Positions 51,218 to 59,735 of a stretch of 64,000 nt of DNA are shown here, piece after piece. The stretch is from NCBI GenBank assembly GCA_963777045.1, contig CAVZPD010000022.1, positions 124,001 to 188,000 of the forward strand. Reading direction: 5' to 3'. Made by a program: the position numbers and the translations under genes. The notes beneath the pieces were generated by a model, which was not told the DNA's origin, ran no database searches, and was given only the letters and a program-made list of their open reading frames with translations. Numbering within the stretch: position 1 is the first letter of the stretch; each line of letters begins with the position of its first letter. The DNA comes from JAPSGM01 sp963777045. GTDB lineage: Bacteria; Chloroflexota; Limnocylindria; QHBO01.

Positions 51218-52280
51218 CCTGCGCGCCTGGCGGGTGAGCGATCCGGCGGCCTGGAATGCTTTCGTCGAGTCGGCGCCCTACCGCTCCTTTCCGCAGCTGT
51301 GGGAGTGGGGCGAGCTGCGCGCCGGCTTCGGCTGGCAGCCGCTGCGCGTCGCCGTCGGTGAGGATCGGGCTACGCCCCGCGCCGTCGCCCAGGTCCTGCT
51401 GCGTCGCGTGCCGGGCATCGGATGGCGGCTGGGCTACGTGCCGCGCGGGCCGGTCGGCGAGATTGACGAGCCAGCGGTGCGCGAGGCGCTCTTCGCCGCG
51501 CTGCGCTCGCTCGCGCGCACGGAGGGCGTGGCGACCGTCAAGGTCGACCCGGAGGCGACCGATGCATCGGCCTACGGGCAGGCGCTGCTCGCGCCCCCCT
51601 GGCGTCCAGCCGTGAAGGTGCAGCCGCCGCGCACCCGACTGATCGAGCTGGCCCCTTCCGAAGATGCCCTGCGCGCCGAGCTCAAGCGGAAGCACCGCCA
51701 GTACGCGAACAAGGCCGAGCGCGCGGGGGTGATCATCGAGCGCATCGACGGGACGGCCGACGCCGCCACGGCAGCCGCGGCGCTGCGCGACTTCTACCGC
51801 ATCTACACCTACACCGCCGAGCGTGCCGGGTTCGTCGCCCGGGCGCGGCACTACTACGACCGCGTCTGGGAGCTCTTCGCGCGGAGCGGCCACGCCCGGC
51901 TCGCCTTCGCGACGCTCGAGGGCAAGCGCCTGGCGACGCTCTTCCACTTCACGTGCGGGGATCGGGTCGCGGAGGCGTTCGGCGGCATGACCGACGCGGG
52001 GGCGGAGAGCCGCGCCAACTACCTGCTGAAGTGGGCGTCGATCATCGGCTTCAAGGCGGAGGGGTTCGCCGCCTACGACCTTTGGGGCCTCGCTACCGGC
52101 GGCATCGCGCAGTTCAAGGAGGGGTTCGGCGGGCGGCAGATTGACTACGTCGGCGCGCGCGACCTGCCGCTGCGGCCCGCCGAGGACGCCGCACTGCGCC
52201 TCCTGCTGCCCGCCTACGGCCTCGCCCAGCGGACCCGGCTGCGGCTGGCGGGCCGCCACCTGGCGGGCAGCCAGGACTGA
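51210..52280 (+). CDS. FemABX-family peptidoglycan branching transferase 2
   Basis: This 356-aa relative of the preceding Fem protein has FPQLWEWGELRAGFGWQPLR, LGYVPRGPVGEID, VATVKVDPEA, LKRKHRQYANKAERAGVII, DFYRIYTYTAERAGF, RANYLLKWASIIGFKAEG and YDLWGLATGGIAQFKEGFGG. It probably adds a successive residue of an interpeptide bridge. Translation is coupled to murE by an 8-nt overlap. Confidence 0.88.
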   Translation: MADLRAWRVSDPAAWNAFVESAPYRSFPQLWEWGELRAGFGWQPLRVAVGEDRATPRAVAQVLLRRVPGIGWRLGYVPRGPVGEIDEPAVREALFAALRSLARTEGVATVKVDPEATDASAYGQALLAPPWRPAVKVQPPRTRLIELAPSEDALRAELKRKHRQYANKAERAGVIIERIDGTADAATAAAALRDFYRIYTYTAERAGFVARARHYYDRVWELFARSGHARLAFATLEGKRLATLFHFTCGDRVAEAFGGMTDAGAESRANYLLKWASIIGFKAEGFAAYDLWGLATGGIAQFKEGFGGRQIDYVGARDLPLRPAEDAALRLLLPAYGLAQRTRLRLAGRHLAGSQD

Positions 52281-52318
52281 CGCGGGAAACGCGGCAGCGT
52301 GCTGGTCCGGGGAGGCGC

Positions 52319-52324
52319 TACGCT
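52319..52324 (+). promoter_or_regulatory. -10 element TACGCT for femX3 (leaderless type)
   Basis: TACGCT lies 7 nt before ATG 52332 and could give the third Fem gene a separate promoter. Confidence 0.45.
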
Positions 52325-52331
52325 CTAGCCC

Positions 52332-53399
52332 ATGCCTCCCATCGTCCGTCGTGCCACAGAACCCGATCGCCCGGCCTGGGACGCCTTCATCGCCTCCCGA
52401 CCGGAGGCGGATCTGCTGCAGGCCTGGGCGTGGGGAGAATGCACCGCCACGGCGGGAGAGCGGCCGGTGCGCATCCTGGTCGAGGATGCCGGCGTCGTCC
52501 GCGGAGTGGCGCAGGTGCTGCTCCGCCCGGCGGGCTTCGGACGCCAGGTCGCGTACGTCGCGCATGGACCCGTCTGGGACCGATCGGCGGGCGACGCCGA
52601 CCGCATCTTTGCCTGGCTGCTTCATGGTTTGAAGCGCCTGGCCCGGCGCGAGAAGGCGCTGGTCGTGAAGATGGACCCGCGCGCCGAGCTCGACGCCGAC
52701 GTCGACTTCGCTCGCCTGGCCGATGAGCACGATCTCCGCTCCGCGCCGGATCTCCAGGCGCCCACCACCCGCATCGTGGAGCTGCTCGATGGGGGAGAGG
52801 AGCTGGAGGCCTCGTGGCATGCAGACGCCCGTCGCCTGATGCGGCGTGCCGAGCGCGAGGGCACGCACGTCACCATCTCGCGCAAGCCCGATCACGCCGA
52901 GATCGAGATCCTGCACGGGCTGCTCTCGCGCACCGCGGAGCGCGGCGATTTTCGGGTCCGATCGATCGAATTCCTGCAACGCCTCGCCGATGAGCTCGCG
53001 TCATCCGGCGGCTGGTACCTTGGCATCGCCCGGGTCGATGGCACGCCGATCGCTGCCATGGCCTTCCCGCGCATCGGCGACCGCGCCTACTACCTCTACG
53101 GCGCGCTGCTGCGCGACGCGGCCTACAAGCACAACTACGGATCGCACGCCGTGATGGCCGCGATGCTCAAGACGCTGGCGCGCTACGGCTGCCGGTCGGT
53201 CGACATGTGGGGCGTGGCGGAGCCGGACGACGACGATGCCGATCCGGCGTGGAAGGGGTTCAGCGACTTCAAGCGCACGTTCGGTGGCTCGCCGCTGCGC
53301 CATCCCGGCCTCTACGACCTGGTCACCGACCGACTCTGGTACCGGCTGCGAGCACTCCGCGAGCGTGTTCTGCACCGGACCGGGACACCGCGCGCATGA
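52332..53399 (+). CDS. FemABX-family peptidoglycan branching transferase 3
   Basis: The 355-aa protein follows the same plan: DLLQAWAWGECTATAGERPV, VAYVAHGPVWDRS, ALVVKMDPRAELD, ADARRLMRRAEREGTHVTIS, GLLSRTAERGDFRVRS, YKHNYGSHAVMAAMLKTLAR and VDMWGVAEPDDDD with FKRTFGG. It has its own -10 box 7 nt before the ATG and lies 51 nt after femX2. The three paralogues differ in the loops around the donor site, consistent with sequential addition of different residues. Confidence 0.87.
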   Translation: MPPIVRRATEPDRPAWDAFIASRPEADLLQAWAWGECTATAGERPVRILVEDAGVVRGVAQVLLRPAGFGRQVAYVAHGPVWDRSAGDADRIFAWLLHGLKRLARREKALVVKMDPRAELDADVDFARLADEHDLRSAPDLQAPTTRIVELLDGGEELEASWHADARRLMRRAEREGTHVTISRKPDHAEIEILHGLLSRTAERGDFRVRSIEFLQRLADELASSGGWYLGIARVDGTPIAAMAFPRIGDRAYYLYGALLRDAAYKHNYGSHAVMAAMLKTLARYGCRSVDMWGVAEPDDDDADPAWKGFSDFKRTFGGSPLRHPGLYDLVTDRLWYRLRALRERVLHRTGTPRA

Positions 53400-53532
53400 G
53401 CAATCCGCCTCCCGGCTCGGTGGTCGGGGCCTAGGCCCTGCACGAGGACGCAGCTTCGGCCGTGGAATCCCATTCTGGGCCTTTGGCTTCGAGCAGCGGC
53501 TGGCACCCGCGGGCGCGGCGGGACGGACCCAC

Positions 53533-53624
53533 TACGGTGCAGGTTGCCCCCCGCGGCTGTGCCCTCCGGCACTGGCGAGCCCCGTGCAGTCGTGGACACC
53601 ATCGAGGCATACCGCACGGAGGAG
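53533..53624 (+). promoter_or_regulatory. Leader of dps: TACGGT -10 candidate and strong ribosome-binding site
   Basis: TACGGT at 53533-53538 is a weak -10 candidate. GGAGGAG at 53618-53624 lies 6 nt before ATG 53631 and decides the start. Confidence 0.35.
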
Positions 53625-53630
53625 ACATCC

Positions 53631-54239
53631 ATGGCGACGACGACTCGTCCGCGCAGCGCTGGCAGCGCGCGCGGCAATCGCAACGGCAAGGCAGCCCCGC
53701 ATTACGCGGACCTCGGCAGGGAGATCCAGCGCTTCGGTGTGCTGCGTGACCTCCCCATTGACCTGGACGAAGCGGCGCGCGGCGAGAGCTGCAAGCTGCT
53801 CAACGGCATCCTGGCCGACAGCATGGTCCTGTACGCGCTCTACAAGAAGCACCACTGGAACGTGGCCGGGCCGACCTTCTACCAGCTGCACCTGCTCTTC
53901 GACAAGCACGCCGGCGAGCAGCTCGAGCTGATCGACGATCTCGCGGAGCGCGTCCAGATGCTCGGCGGGATCTCGGTGGGCGACCCGCGCCACGCGGCGG
54001 AGCTCACGAGCGTCGAGCGCTCGCCAGATGGCGCCGAGAGCGTCCCGGCCATGCTGACGCGGCTGCTCGAGGCGCATCGCACGATCATCAGGAAGGTGCG
54101 CGCGGGGATCGAGGTCACCGAGAAGAACGGCGACTGGGGCACCAACGACATGCTGATGGGCGATGTCCTTCGTCAGCACGAGATGCACGTCTGGTTCGTC
54201 TCCGAGCACCTCGTGGAGGTTCCGCTCACGGCGGACTGA
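53631..54239 (+). CDS. dps: Dps-family ferritin-like DNA-protection protein
   Basis: The 202-aa protein matches Dps: LNGILADSMVLYALYKKHHW with the ferroxidase His, NVAGPTFYQLHLLFDKHAGE with Asp and Glu at the dimer-interface iron site, and IDDLAERVQMLGGISVGDPR. Dps oxidises and stores iron and coats DNA in stress. The N-terminal 30 residues are Arg/Lys/Gly-rich, a possible DNA-binding tail. The start is fixed by GGAGGAG. Confidence 0.9.
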   Translation: MATTTRPRSAGSARGNRNGKAAPHYADLGREIQRFGVLRDLPIDLDEAARGESCKLLNGILADSMVLYALYKKHHWNVAGPTFYQLHLLFDKHAGEQLELIDDLAERVQMLGGISVGDPRHAAELTSVERSPDGAESVPAMLTRLLEAHRTIIRKVRAGIEVTEKNGDWGTNDMLMGDVLRQHEMHVWFVSEHLVEVPLTAD

Positions 54240-54293
54240 CCGGTCGGACGATCTGGCCGATCCATCGGTCCGGATTCCGCAGGGAGCCCGTGC

Positions 54294-54299
54294 TACCCT
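54294..54299 (+). promoter_or_regulatory. Extended -10 TGC-TACCCT for rel (leaderless type)
   Basis: TACCCT preceded by TGC lies 9 nt before ATG 54309. Confidence 0.5.
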
Positions 54300-54308
54300 C
54301 TTGCGACC

Positions 54309-56525
54309 ATGGACCTCACCCGCCTGCGGGCGGCCCCGGCCGCCGTGGTGCAGCGCATTTCGCGCGGGCAGCCAGCGGCGGAGCCGACCCACACCATCGA
54401 TGACGTGGTCGAAGAGGCGCGTCAGCATCGGCCGAGCATCAACGTCGGCCTGATCGAGCGCGCCCACGATGTCGCGACTGCCGCCCACGAGGGCCAGCTG
54501 CGTGCATCGGGTGAGCCCTACATCTCGCACCCGATCGAGGTGGCCTACTACCTCGCAACCCTGCAGATGGATGCGGAGACGCTGGCGGGCGGCCTGCTCC
54601 ACGACGTCCCCGAAGATACCGAGCTGACGGTCGCCGACATCGAGAAGCGGTTCGGCCGTGAGGTGGGCCGCCTGGTGGATGGGGTCACCAAGCTGTCGAA
54701 GTTCGGCAGCGCCCGGAGCGTCGAGGAGCAGCAGGCCGAGAACATCAGGAAGATGTTCATGGCCATGGCCGAGGACGTGCGGGTGGTGATCATCAAGCTC
54801 GCCGACCGGCTGCACAACATGAGGACGCTCAGCTACCTCCCCGAGGAGAAGCAGGGGCGCATCGCCCGCCAGACGATGGAGATCTACGCACCGCTCGCCC
54901 ATCGGCTGGGGATGTGGCAGATCAAGTGGGAGCTCGAGGACCTGAGCTTCAAGTACACCGAGCCCGAGAAGTACCGGCAGATGGTCGAGATGCTCGCCGA
55001 CCGGCGCAAGGTCCGCGAGAGCTTCATCAACAAGAGCATCAACATCCTGCGCAAGGAGCTCGGCAAAGTCGGCATCGCGGCCGAGATCAGCGGCCGCCCC
55101 AAGCACCTCTACTCGATCTACAAGAAGATGGAGCGCAAGGGCGCCGAGTTCAACGAGATCTACGACCTGCACGCGGTCCGCCTGCTCGTCGACGACGTCA
55201 AGGACTGCTACGCCGCGCTCGGCGTGGTGCACTCGATCTGGCGTCCGATCCCGGGGCAGTTCGACGACTACATCGCCATGCCGAAGGCGAACATGTACCA
55301 GTCCCTGCACACCGCCGTGATCGGCCCCGAGGCCAAGCCGCTCGAGGTCCAGATCCGCACGAGCCAGATGCACGACGTTGCCGAGGCGGGCATCGCCGCG
55401 CACTGGCGCTACAAGGAGGGGAGCCGCGGCGACCGCCGCTACGACGAGAAGCTGGCCTGGGTCCGGCAGCTGATGGACTGGCAGCGCGAGGTCGCAGACG
55501 CCACCGAGTTCGTGGAGGGCCTCAAGCTGGAGGTCTTCCAGGACCAGGTCTTCGTCTTCACCCCGAAGGGCGATGTCAAGGACCTGCCCGCCGGCGCCAC
55601 GCCGCTCGACTTCGCCTACCGCATCCACACCGATGTCGGCCACCGCACCATCGGCGCGAAGGTGAACAACCGGCTCGTGCCACTCGACTACAAGCTGCGC
55701 AACGGCGACATCGTGGAGATCATCACCACCAAGGCCGCGCACGGACCGTCACGCGACTGGCTGGCGATCGTCCAGACCAGCGCCGCCCGCGAGAAGATCC
55801 GCCAGTGGTTCAAGCGCCAGCAGCGCGACGAGAACGTCGCCCAGGGTCGCGAGCTGCTCGACCGGGAGCTGCGCCGCCTGGCCCACGAGACCCTCTCGTC
55901 GATTGAGCATTCGCGGCTGGAGCACATCGCTTCCCAGTACCACTACCGCGAGGTGGACGACTTCTTCGCCGCGATCGGCTACGGCGCCGTGTCGCCGGCA
56001 TCGGTCGTCTCGAAGCTGGAGATCCACGACGACGCGGCCATCGCACTTCCCGAGGTGGCGCCACCGTCGGCCGCGCCCTCGATCACCGGCGTGCGGGTCA
56101 AGGGCGTGGGCGACCTGCTGGTGCGCTTCGCGAACTGCTGCTCGCCGATTCCCGGCGATCCGATCACTGGCTACGTGACGCGCGGCAAGGGCGTGACCGT
56201 GCACCGCGCCAACTGCCCGTCGGTGCTCTCCGAGCGCGACATCGAGCGGCTGATCGACGTGGAGTGGGAGTCGGCCGACCAGCAGACCTACCCGATCACC
56301 GTGCGCATCGACGCGCTCGATCGGCCGGGCCTGCTGAACGAGATCACGAACGTGGTTGCGGAGCACAAGGTCAACATCGTCGCCGCCTCGATCGGGACGC
56401 GCGCGGACGGAACGGCCACCATCAGCGCCACGCTCAAGGTCACCTCGCTGCAGCAGCTCTCCCGGGTCCTGAGCCGCATCGAGCGCATCCGCGACATCAC
56501 CAGCGTGACGCGCGAGGCGCGCTGA
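54309..56525 (+). CDS. rel: RelA/SpoT-type (p)ppGpp synthetase/hydrolase Rel
   Basis: The 738-aa bifunctional stringent-response enzyme has the HD hydrolase domain (YISHPIEVAYYLATLQ, GLLHDVPEDTELT, LADRLHNMRTLSYLP), the synthetase domain (GRPKHLYSIYKKMERKGAEF, DLHAVRLLVDD, PKANMYQSLHTAVIG, VQIRTSQMHDVAEAGIAAHW), a TGS domain (VFVFTPKGDVKDLPAGATPL), a zinc-finger region (NCCSPIPGDPITGYVTRGKG) and an ACT domain. All catalytic elements look intact. Its last 29 nt overlap a convergent membrane gene. Confidence 0.96.
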   Translation: MDLTRLRAAPAAVVQRISRGQPAAEPTHTIDDVVEEARQHRPSINVGLIERAHDVATAAHEGQLRASGEPYISHPIEVAYYLATLQMDAETLAGGLLHDVPEDTELTVADIEKRFGREVGRLVDGVTKLSKFGSARSVEEQQAENIRKMFMAMAEDVRVVIIKLADRLHNMRTLSYLPEEKQGRIARQTMEIYAPLAHRLGMWQIKWELEDLSFKYTEPEKYRQMVEMLADRRKVRESFINKSINILRKELGKVGIAAEISGRPKHLYSIYKKMERKGAEFNEIYDLHAVRLLVDDVKDCYAALGVVHSIWRPIPGQFDDYIAMPKANMYQSLHTAVIGPEAKPLEVQIRTSQMHDVAEAGIAAHWRYKEGSRGDRRYDEKLAWVRQLMDWQREVADATEFVEGLKLEVFQDQVFVFTPKGDVKDLPAGATPLDFAYRIHTDVGHRTIGAKVNNRLVPLDYKLRNGDIVEIITTKAAHGPSRDWLAIVQTSAAREKIRQWFKRQQRDENVAQGRELLDRELRRLAHETLSSIEHSRLEHIASQYHYREVDDFFAAIGYGAVSPASVVSKLEIHDDAAIALPEVAPPSAAPSITGVRVKGVGDLLVRFANCCSPIPGDPITGYVTRGKGVTVHRANCPSVLSERDIERLIDVEWESADQQTYPITVRIDALDRPGLLNEITNVVAEHKVNIVAASIGTRADGTATISATLKVTSLQQLSRVLSRIERIRDITSVTREAR

Positions 56526-57738
56526 CCTCCAGCTCCGCATCGGTCCCGGGCGATCCGGCGGCGCGTTTGGGCAGCAGCGCAACGAATGCCAGCGCAGCGC
56601 CGATGAGGGCGAGGCTCAGGCCAACGACGGTGGCACGGGTGACGAGCACCTCTTCCCACCCGGTCGGAAGTGCGAATGGGGTCGTGTCGACCAGCGCGTA
56701 GAGCAGCGAGAGCGCGAAGCCGGCCGTCATGACCAGGTAGGCGAGCAGGGCTCGGCCGGAGACGGCTGCCAGCGGTGCGAGCACGGCCATGGCGGGGAAG
56801 AGGTAGCGCTCGTGCACGCGCGTCGGCAGGAAGTAGAAGGCAAAGACGATGAAGGCGCCCACGAACAGCAGCGTGCGCAGGTCACTCCTGTGGCGCAGCG
56901 GCAGGACGGCGGCTGCGAGGCCGGCCAGCAGCAGGACGCCGCCAAGCCACGTGTAGCCGCTGTCGACGGCGTCGTAGCTGAAGAAGAGCGCCCACGGGTT
57001 GGGCGCATAGACCGATGCCTCCGGCCGGATGCCGGTCACTGCCGAGATGTTGGCGAGATGGTGCACGGGGTCGAGCAGCAGCGGTCCGGCCACCAGCAGG
57101 TAGGCGGCGGCCGCTCCGGCCAGAGCCCCGAGGAGGGGCCGCCACGAGCGGCCCTCGCGGCGCGAGGCGAACGCCAGCACCAGGACCGGCAGCAGGACGA
57201 AGCCGAACTGTGGCTTGACCAGCCCGGCGAGCATGGCCAGCCCGCCCGCCAGCATGAGCCGCCGGTTCGCCGCCGCGAACAGCGCGGCGAGGAAGACGAG
57301 GGTGCCGGCCGCGTCGATCTGGCCCCAGACCGGTCCTGCGAGGATGACGGCGGGGTTGAGCAGGTAGAGCGCGGCCGCCCCCGTTGCTGCCATGCCGCCG
57401 GCACGCGAGCGGACGACCGCGAACAGCAGCAGGCCCACCGCGACGTCGAAGGGGATCGCCAGGGCCTTGATCGCGACGCTCAGCGCGTCCCCGTCGAAGG
57501 CGATGCCGAGCGGCCAGTACAGGTAGAGCAGTGCGGGGTAGATGGACCCGCCACCCTCGTAGAAGTGGAGCGGACCCACGGCGGCCATCCGCTCGGCCCA
57601 GGTGGAGATGACGTGGACGTCCCCGGTGTGCCCCGTCAGCCCGACGGCCGGGATGCGGACGCCTACGGCGATCGCCAGCACCGCCCCAAGCAGGAGCGGC
57701 ACCAGGAGCCGCCGGGTGCGGCTGCCCGAGTCGGTCAC
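56497..57738 (-). CDS. GT-C-type integral membrane glycosyltransferase (GT87/DUF2029-like)
   Basis: The 413-aa protein has about ten hydrophobic helices. The first loop holds the GT-C acidic motif (TGHTGDVHVISTWAERM), with later GPVWGQIDAAGTLVFLAALF and GLVKPQFGFVLLPVLVLAFA and a conserved FYFLPTRVHERYLFPAMAVL segment. These are typical of polyprenol-phosphate-dependent mannosyl- or arabinosyltransferases. Donor and acceptor are unknown. It converges with rel and diverges from hisS with 45 nt between start codons. Confidence 0.75.
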   Translation of the reverse strand: MTDSGSRTRRLLVPLLLGAVLAIAVGVRIPAVGLTGHTGDVHVISTWAERMAAVGPLHFYEGGGSIYPALLYLYWPLGIAFDGDALSVAIKALAIPFDVAVGLLLFAVVRSRAGGMAATGAAALYLLNPAVILAGPVWGQIDAAGTLVFLAALFAAANRRLMLAGGLAMLAGLVKPQFGFVLLPVLVLAFASRREGRSWRPLLGALAGAAAAYLLVAGPLLLDPVHHLANISAVTGIRPEASVYAPNPWALFFSYDAVDSGYTWLGGVLLLAGLAAAVLPLRHRSDLRTLLFVGAFIVFAFYFLPTRVHERYLFPAMAVLAPLAAVSGRALLAYLVMTAGFALSLLYALVDTTPFALPTGWEEVLVTRATVVGLSLALIGAALAFVALLPKRAAGSPGTDAELEVSAPRASRW

Positions 57739-57770
57739 GGCGCGAGGCTACCTCAGCCCAGGGCCGCCGG

Positions 57771-57776
57771 TACACT
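57771..57776 (+). promoter_or_regulatory. -10 element TACACT for hisS (leaderless type)
   Basis: TACACT lies 7 nt before ATG 57784. Confidence 0.55.
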
Positions 57777-57783
57777 CCTGCGC

Positions 57784-59067
57784 ATGGCATCCCAGATCCA
57801 GGCCCCGCGCGGCACGCGTGACCTCCTTCCCGAAGAGGCGCTGCGGTGGAACCGGCTCGAGGCACTGGCCCGTGACCTCTCGCGGCGCTACGCCTTCGAC
57901 CGCATCGAGACGCCCCTCTTCGAGCGGGTCGAGCTCTTCGCGCGCGGCCTCGGCGAGTCATCCGACGCCGTAGAGAAGGAGATGTTCCGCGTCTCGGGAG
58001 CCGCCGGTTCCGATGAGGAGCGCGCAGAGTGGGCCCTGCGCCCGGAACCGACCGCCGGGATCGTGCGCGCCTACGTCGATCACGGGATGCAGGTCCGTCC
58101 CGGGCCGCAGCGCTTCTGGCTCATCGGCCCCATGTTCCGCTACGACCGGCCGCAGGCCGGTCGCTACCGCCAGTTCACGCAGTGGGACGTCGAGGTCCTG
58201 AACGACCCCGGACCGATGGTCGACGCCGAGCTGATCGGCCTGGCGCACGCGTACCTGGGCGAGGCGGGGATCAGCGGCGCCGTCGCGCGCATCAACTCGA
58301 TCGGCGACCCTGCCTGTCGCCCGGCTTACCGGGAGGCGCTGGTCGAGTACTTCTCGGCGCACGAAGGCGAGCTGACCGATGACTCGCGGCGGCGGCTGCA
58401 CGTCAACCCGCTGCGCGTACTCGACGACAAGCAGCTCGACGGCGCGCTGGCCGATGGTGCCCCCCGTAGCATTGACCACCTGTGCGATGACTGCGCCGAG
58501 CACTTCGCGCAGGTGCGCTCGCTGCTCGATGCGACCGGGCAGGCGTACGTGATCGACCACCGGCTCGTGCGCGGCCTCGACTACTACACGCGCACCACCT
58601 TCGAGTTCTTCGTCGCCGGTCGGGAGGGACAGCAGCAGGCGCTCGCCGGCGGCGGCCGCTACGACGGCCTGGCGGAGCTGCTGGGCGGCCGGCCGACGCC
58701 GGGCATCGGCTTCGGGCTGGGTATCGATCGCGTCGCCCTTGCCGCCGAGGAGCAGGACGTGCAGCATGACGGCGAGGCGCCGCTGCTGGTGGTCGTCTCG
58801 GTCGACCCCGACGCCCTCGAGCCGCGTCTGCGGGTGGCATCGGTCCTGCGCGCCCCGGGCTCCCGGCTCCGCGTTCGGGTCGACGGCAGCGGCCGCAAGC
58901 TGGGACGTCAGCTCGAGTCGGCGGCGAAGGTCGGAGCGGCCTACGCCGTCATCGTGGGCGACGAGCTCGCGCGCGGGTCCGTCATCCTGCGTGACCTCGT
59001 GCGCGGCGAGCAGCGGGAAGAGCCGCTCGACGCGGTCTCACGCATGGTCGCCTCCGGCATGGCCTAG
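57784..59067 (+). CDS. hisS: Histidine-tRNA ligase
   Basis: The 427-aa class II synthetase has motif 1 around FDRIETPLFERVELFARGLG, motif 2 WLIGPMFRYDRPQAGRYRQF, the histidine-A motif VRGLDYYTRTTFEFFV, LAGGGRYDGLAELLGG and motif 3 GIGFGLGIDRVALA. The anticodon-binding domain closes the protein (GSGRKLGRQLESAAKVGAAY). Gene order with aspS immediately downstream is common in bacteria. Confidence 0.95.
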   Translation: MASQIQAPRGTRDLLPEEALRWNRLEALARDLSRRYAFDRIETPLFERVELFARGLGESSDAVEKEMFRVSGAAGSDEERAEWALRPEPTAGIVRAYVDHGMQVRPGPQRFWLIGPMFRYDRPQAGRYRQFTQWDVEVLNDPGPMVDAELIGLAHAYLGEAGISGAVARINSIGDPACRPAYREALVEYFSAHEGELTDDSRRRLHVNPLRVLDDKQLDGALADGAPRSIDHLCDDCAEHFAQVRSLLDATGQAYVIDHRLVRGLDYYTRTTFEFFVAGREGQQQALAGGGRYDGLAELLGGRPTPGIGFGLGIDRVALAAEEQDVQHDGEAPLLVVVSVDPDALEPRLRVASVLRAPGSRLRVRVDGSGRKLGRQLESAAKVGAAYAVIVGDELARGSVILRDLVRGEQREEPLDAVSRMVASGMA

Positions 59068-59102
59068 CTGCCCGCACCGCCGCGAGGCGACGGGATCTCG
59101 GC

Positions 59103-59108
59103 TACCAT
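59103..59108 (+). promoter_or_regulatory. -10 element TACCAT for aspS (leaderless type)
   Basis: TACCAT (context GGCTACCATCGG) lies 9 nt before ATG 59118 and repeats the element before the helicase-nuclease gene. Confidence 0.5.
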
Positions 59109-59117
59109 CGGCCTCCC

Positions 59118-59735
59118 ATGGTCCAGTCGCTCCGAACCCACACCTGCGGCGAGCTGCGAGCCTCCGAGATCGGCGATCGCGTGACGCTGGCGGGCTGGGT
59201 GCACCGTCGTCGGGATCACGGCCATCTCACCTTCCTGGACCTGCGCGATCGGAGTGGCATCACCCAGGTGGTCACCAGCGCCGACGACGCGCCGGAGGCC
59301 CACGCCGCGGCCGAGGCCGCTCGCAACGAGTGGGTGGTCCAGGTGGAGGGCGTCGTCCGCGAACGACCCCGGGGCACGGTCAACCAGGAGCTGGCGACCG
59401 GTGAGATCGAGGTGGCGGTGGATCGGTTCACCGTCCTCAACCAGAGCAAGGTGCCGCCCTTCTACATCAACGAGGAGCAGCCGGGCCTGGACGAGAGCCT
59501 GCGGCTGAAGCACCGCTACCTGGACCTGCGCCGGCCCTCGCTGCAGCAGCGCATCCTGCTGCGTGCCCGCCTGGCCAGCGCCATCCGCCACGCCCTCGAG
59601 GACGAGGGCTTCGTGGAGGTCGAGACGCCGTCGCTGATCCGCTCCACCCCGGAGGGGGCGCGTGACTTCGTGGTCCCCAGCCGCGCCTGCGGCCGGGCGA
59701 GTTCTACGCGCTGCCGCAGAGCCCGCAGATCATGA
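59118..59735 (+). CDS. aspS: Aspartate-tRNA ligase, N-terminal part (frame broken near 59688)
   Basis: This half holds the OB-fold anticodon-binding domain (GDRVTLAGWVHRRRDHGHLT, FLDLRDRSGITQVV) and the start of the class II catalytic core (HRYLDLRRPSLQQRILLRAR, VETPSLIRSTPEGARDFVVP). After VPSR the frame turns to junk (ACGRASSTRCRRARRS) and stops. In the neighbouring frame the expected LRPGEFYALPQSPQIMKQ continues without a gap. A 2-nt insertion or 1-nt deletion near 59685-59690 (AGCCGCGCCTGCGG) explains it. As aspS is essential and no other copy is present in the window, a sequence error is likely. Confidence 0.88.
   Translation: MVQSLRTHTCGELRASEIGDRVTLAGWVHRRRDHGHLTFLDLRDRSGITQVVTSADDAPEAHAAAEAARNEWVVQVEGVVRERPRGTVNQELATGEIEVAVDRFTVLNQSKVPPFYINEEQPGLDESLRLKHRYLDLRRPSLQQRILLRARLASAIRHALEDEGFVEVETPSLIRSTPEGARDFVVPSRACGRASSTRCRRARRS

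Noticed and set aside
59680..59700. Programmed frameshift in aspS
   Set aside because: There is no slippery heptamer or downstream structure, and two other genes in the window show similar isolated shifts, so an error is more likely.
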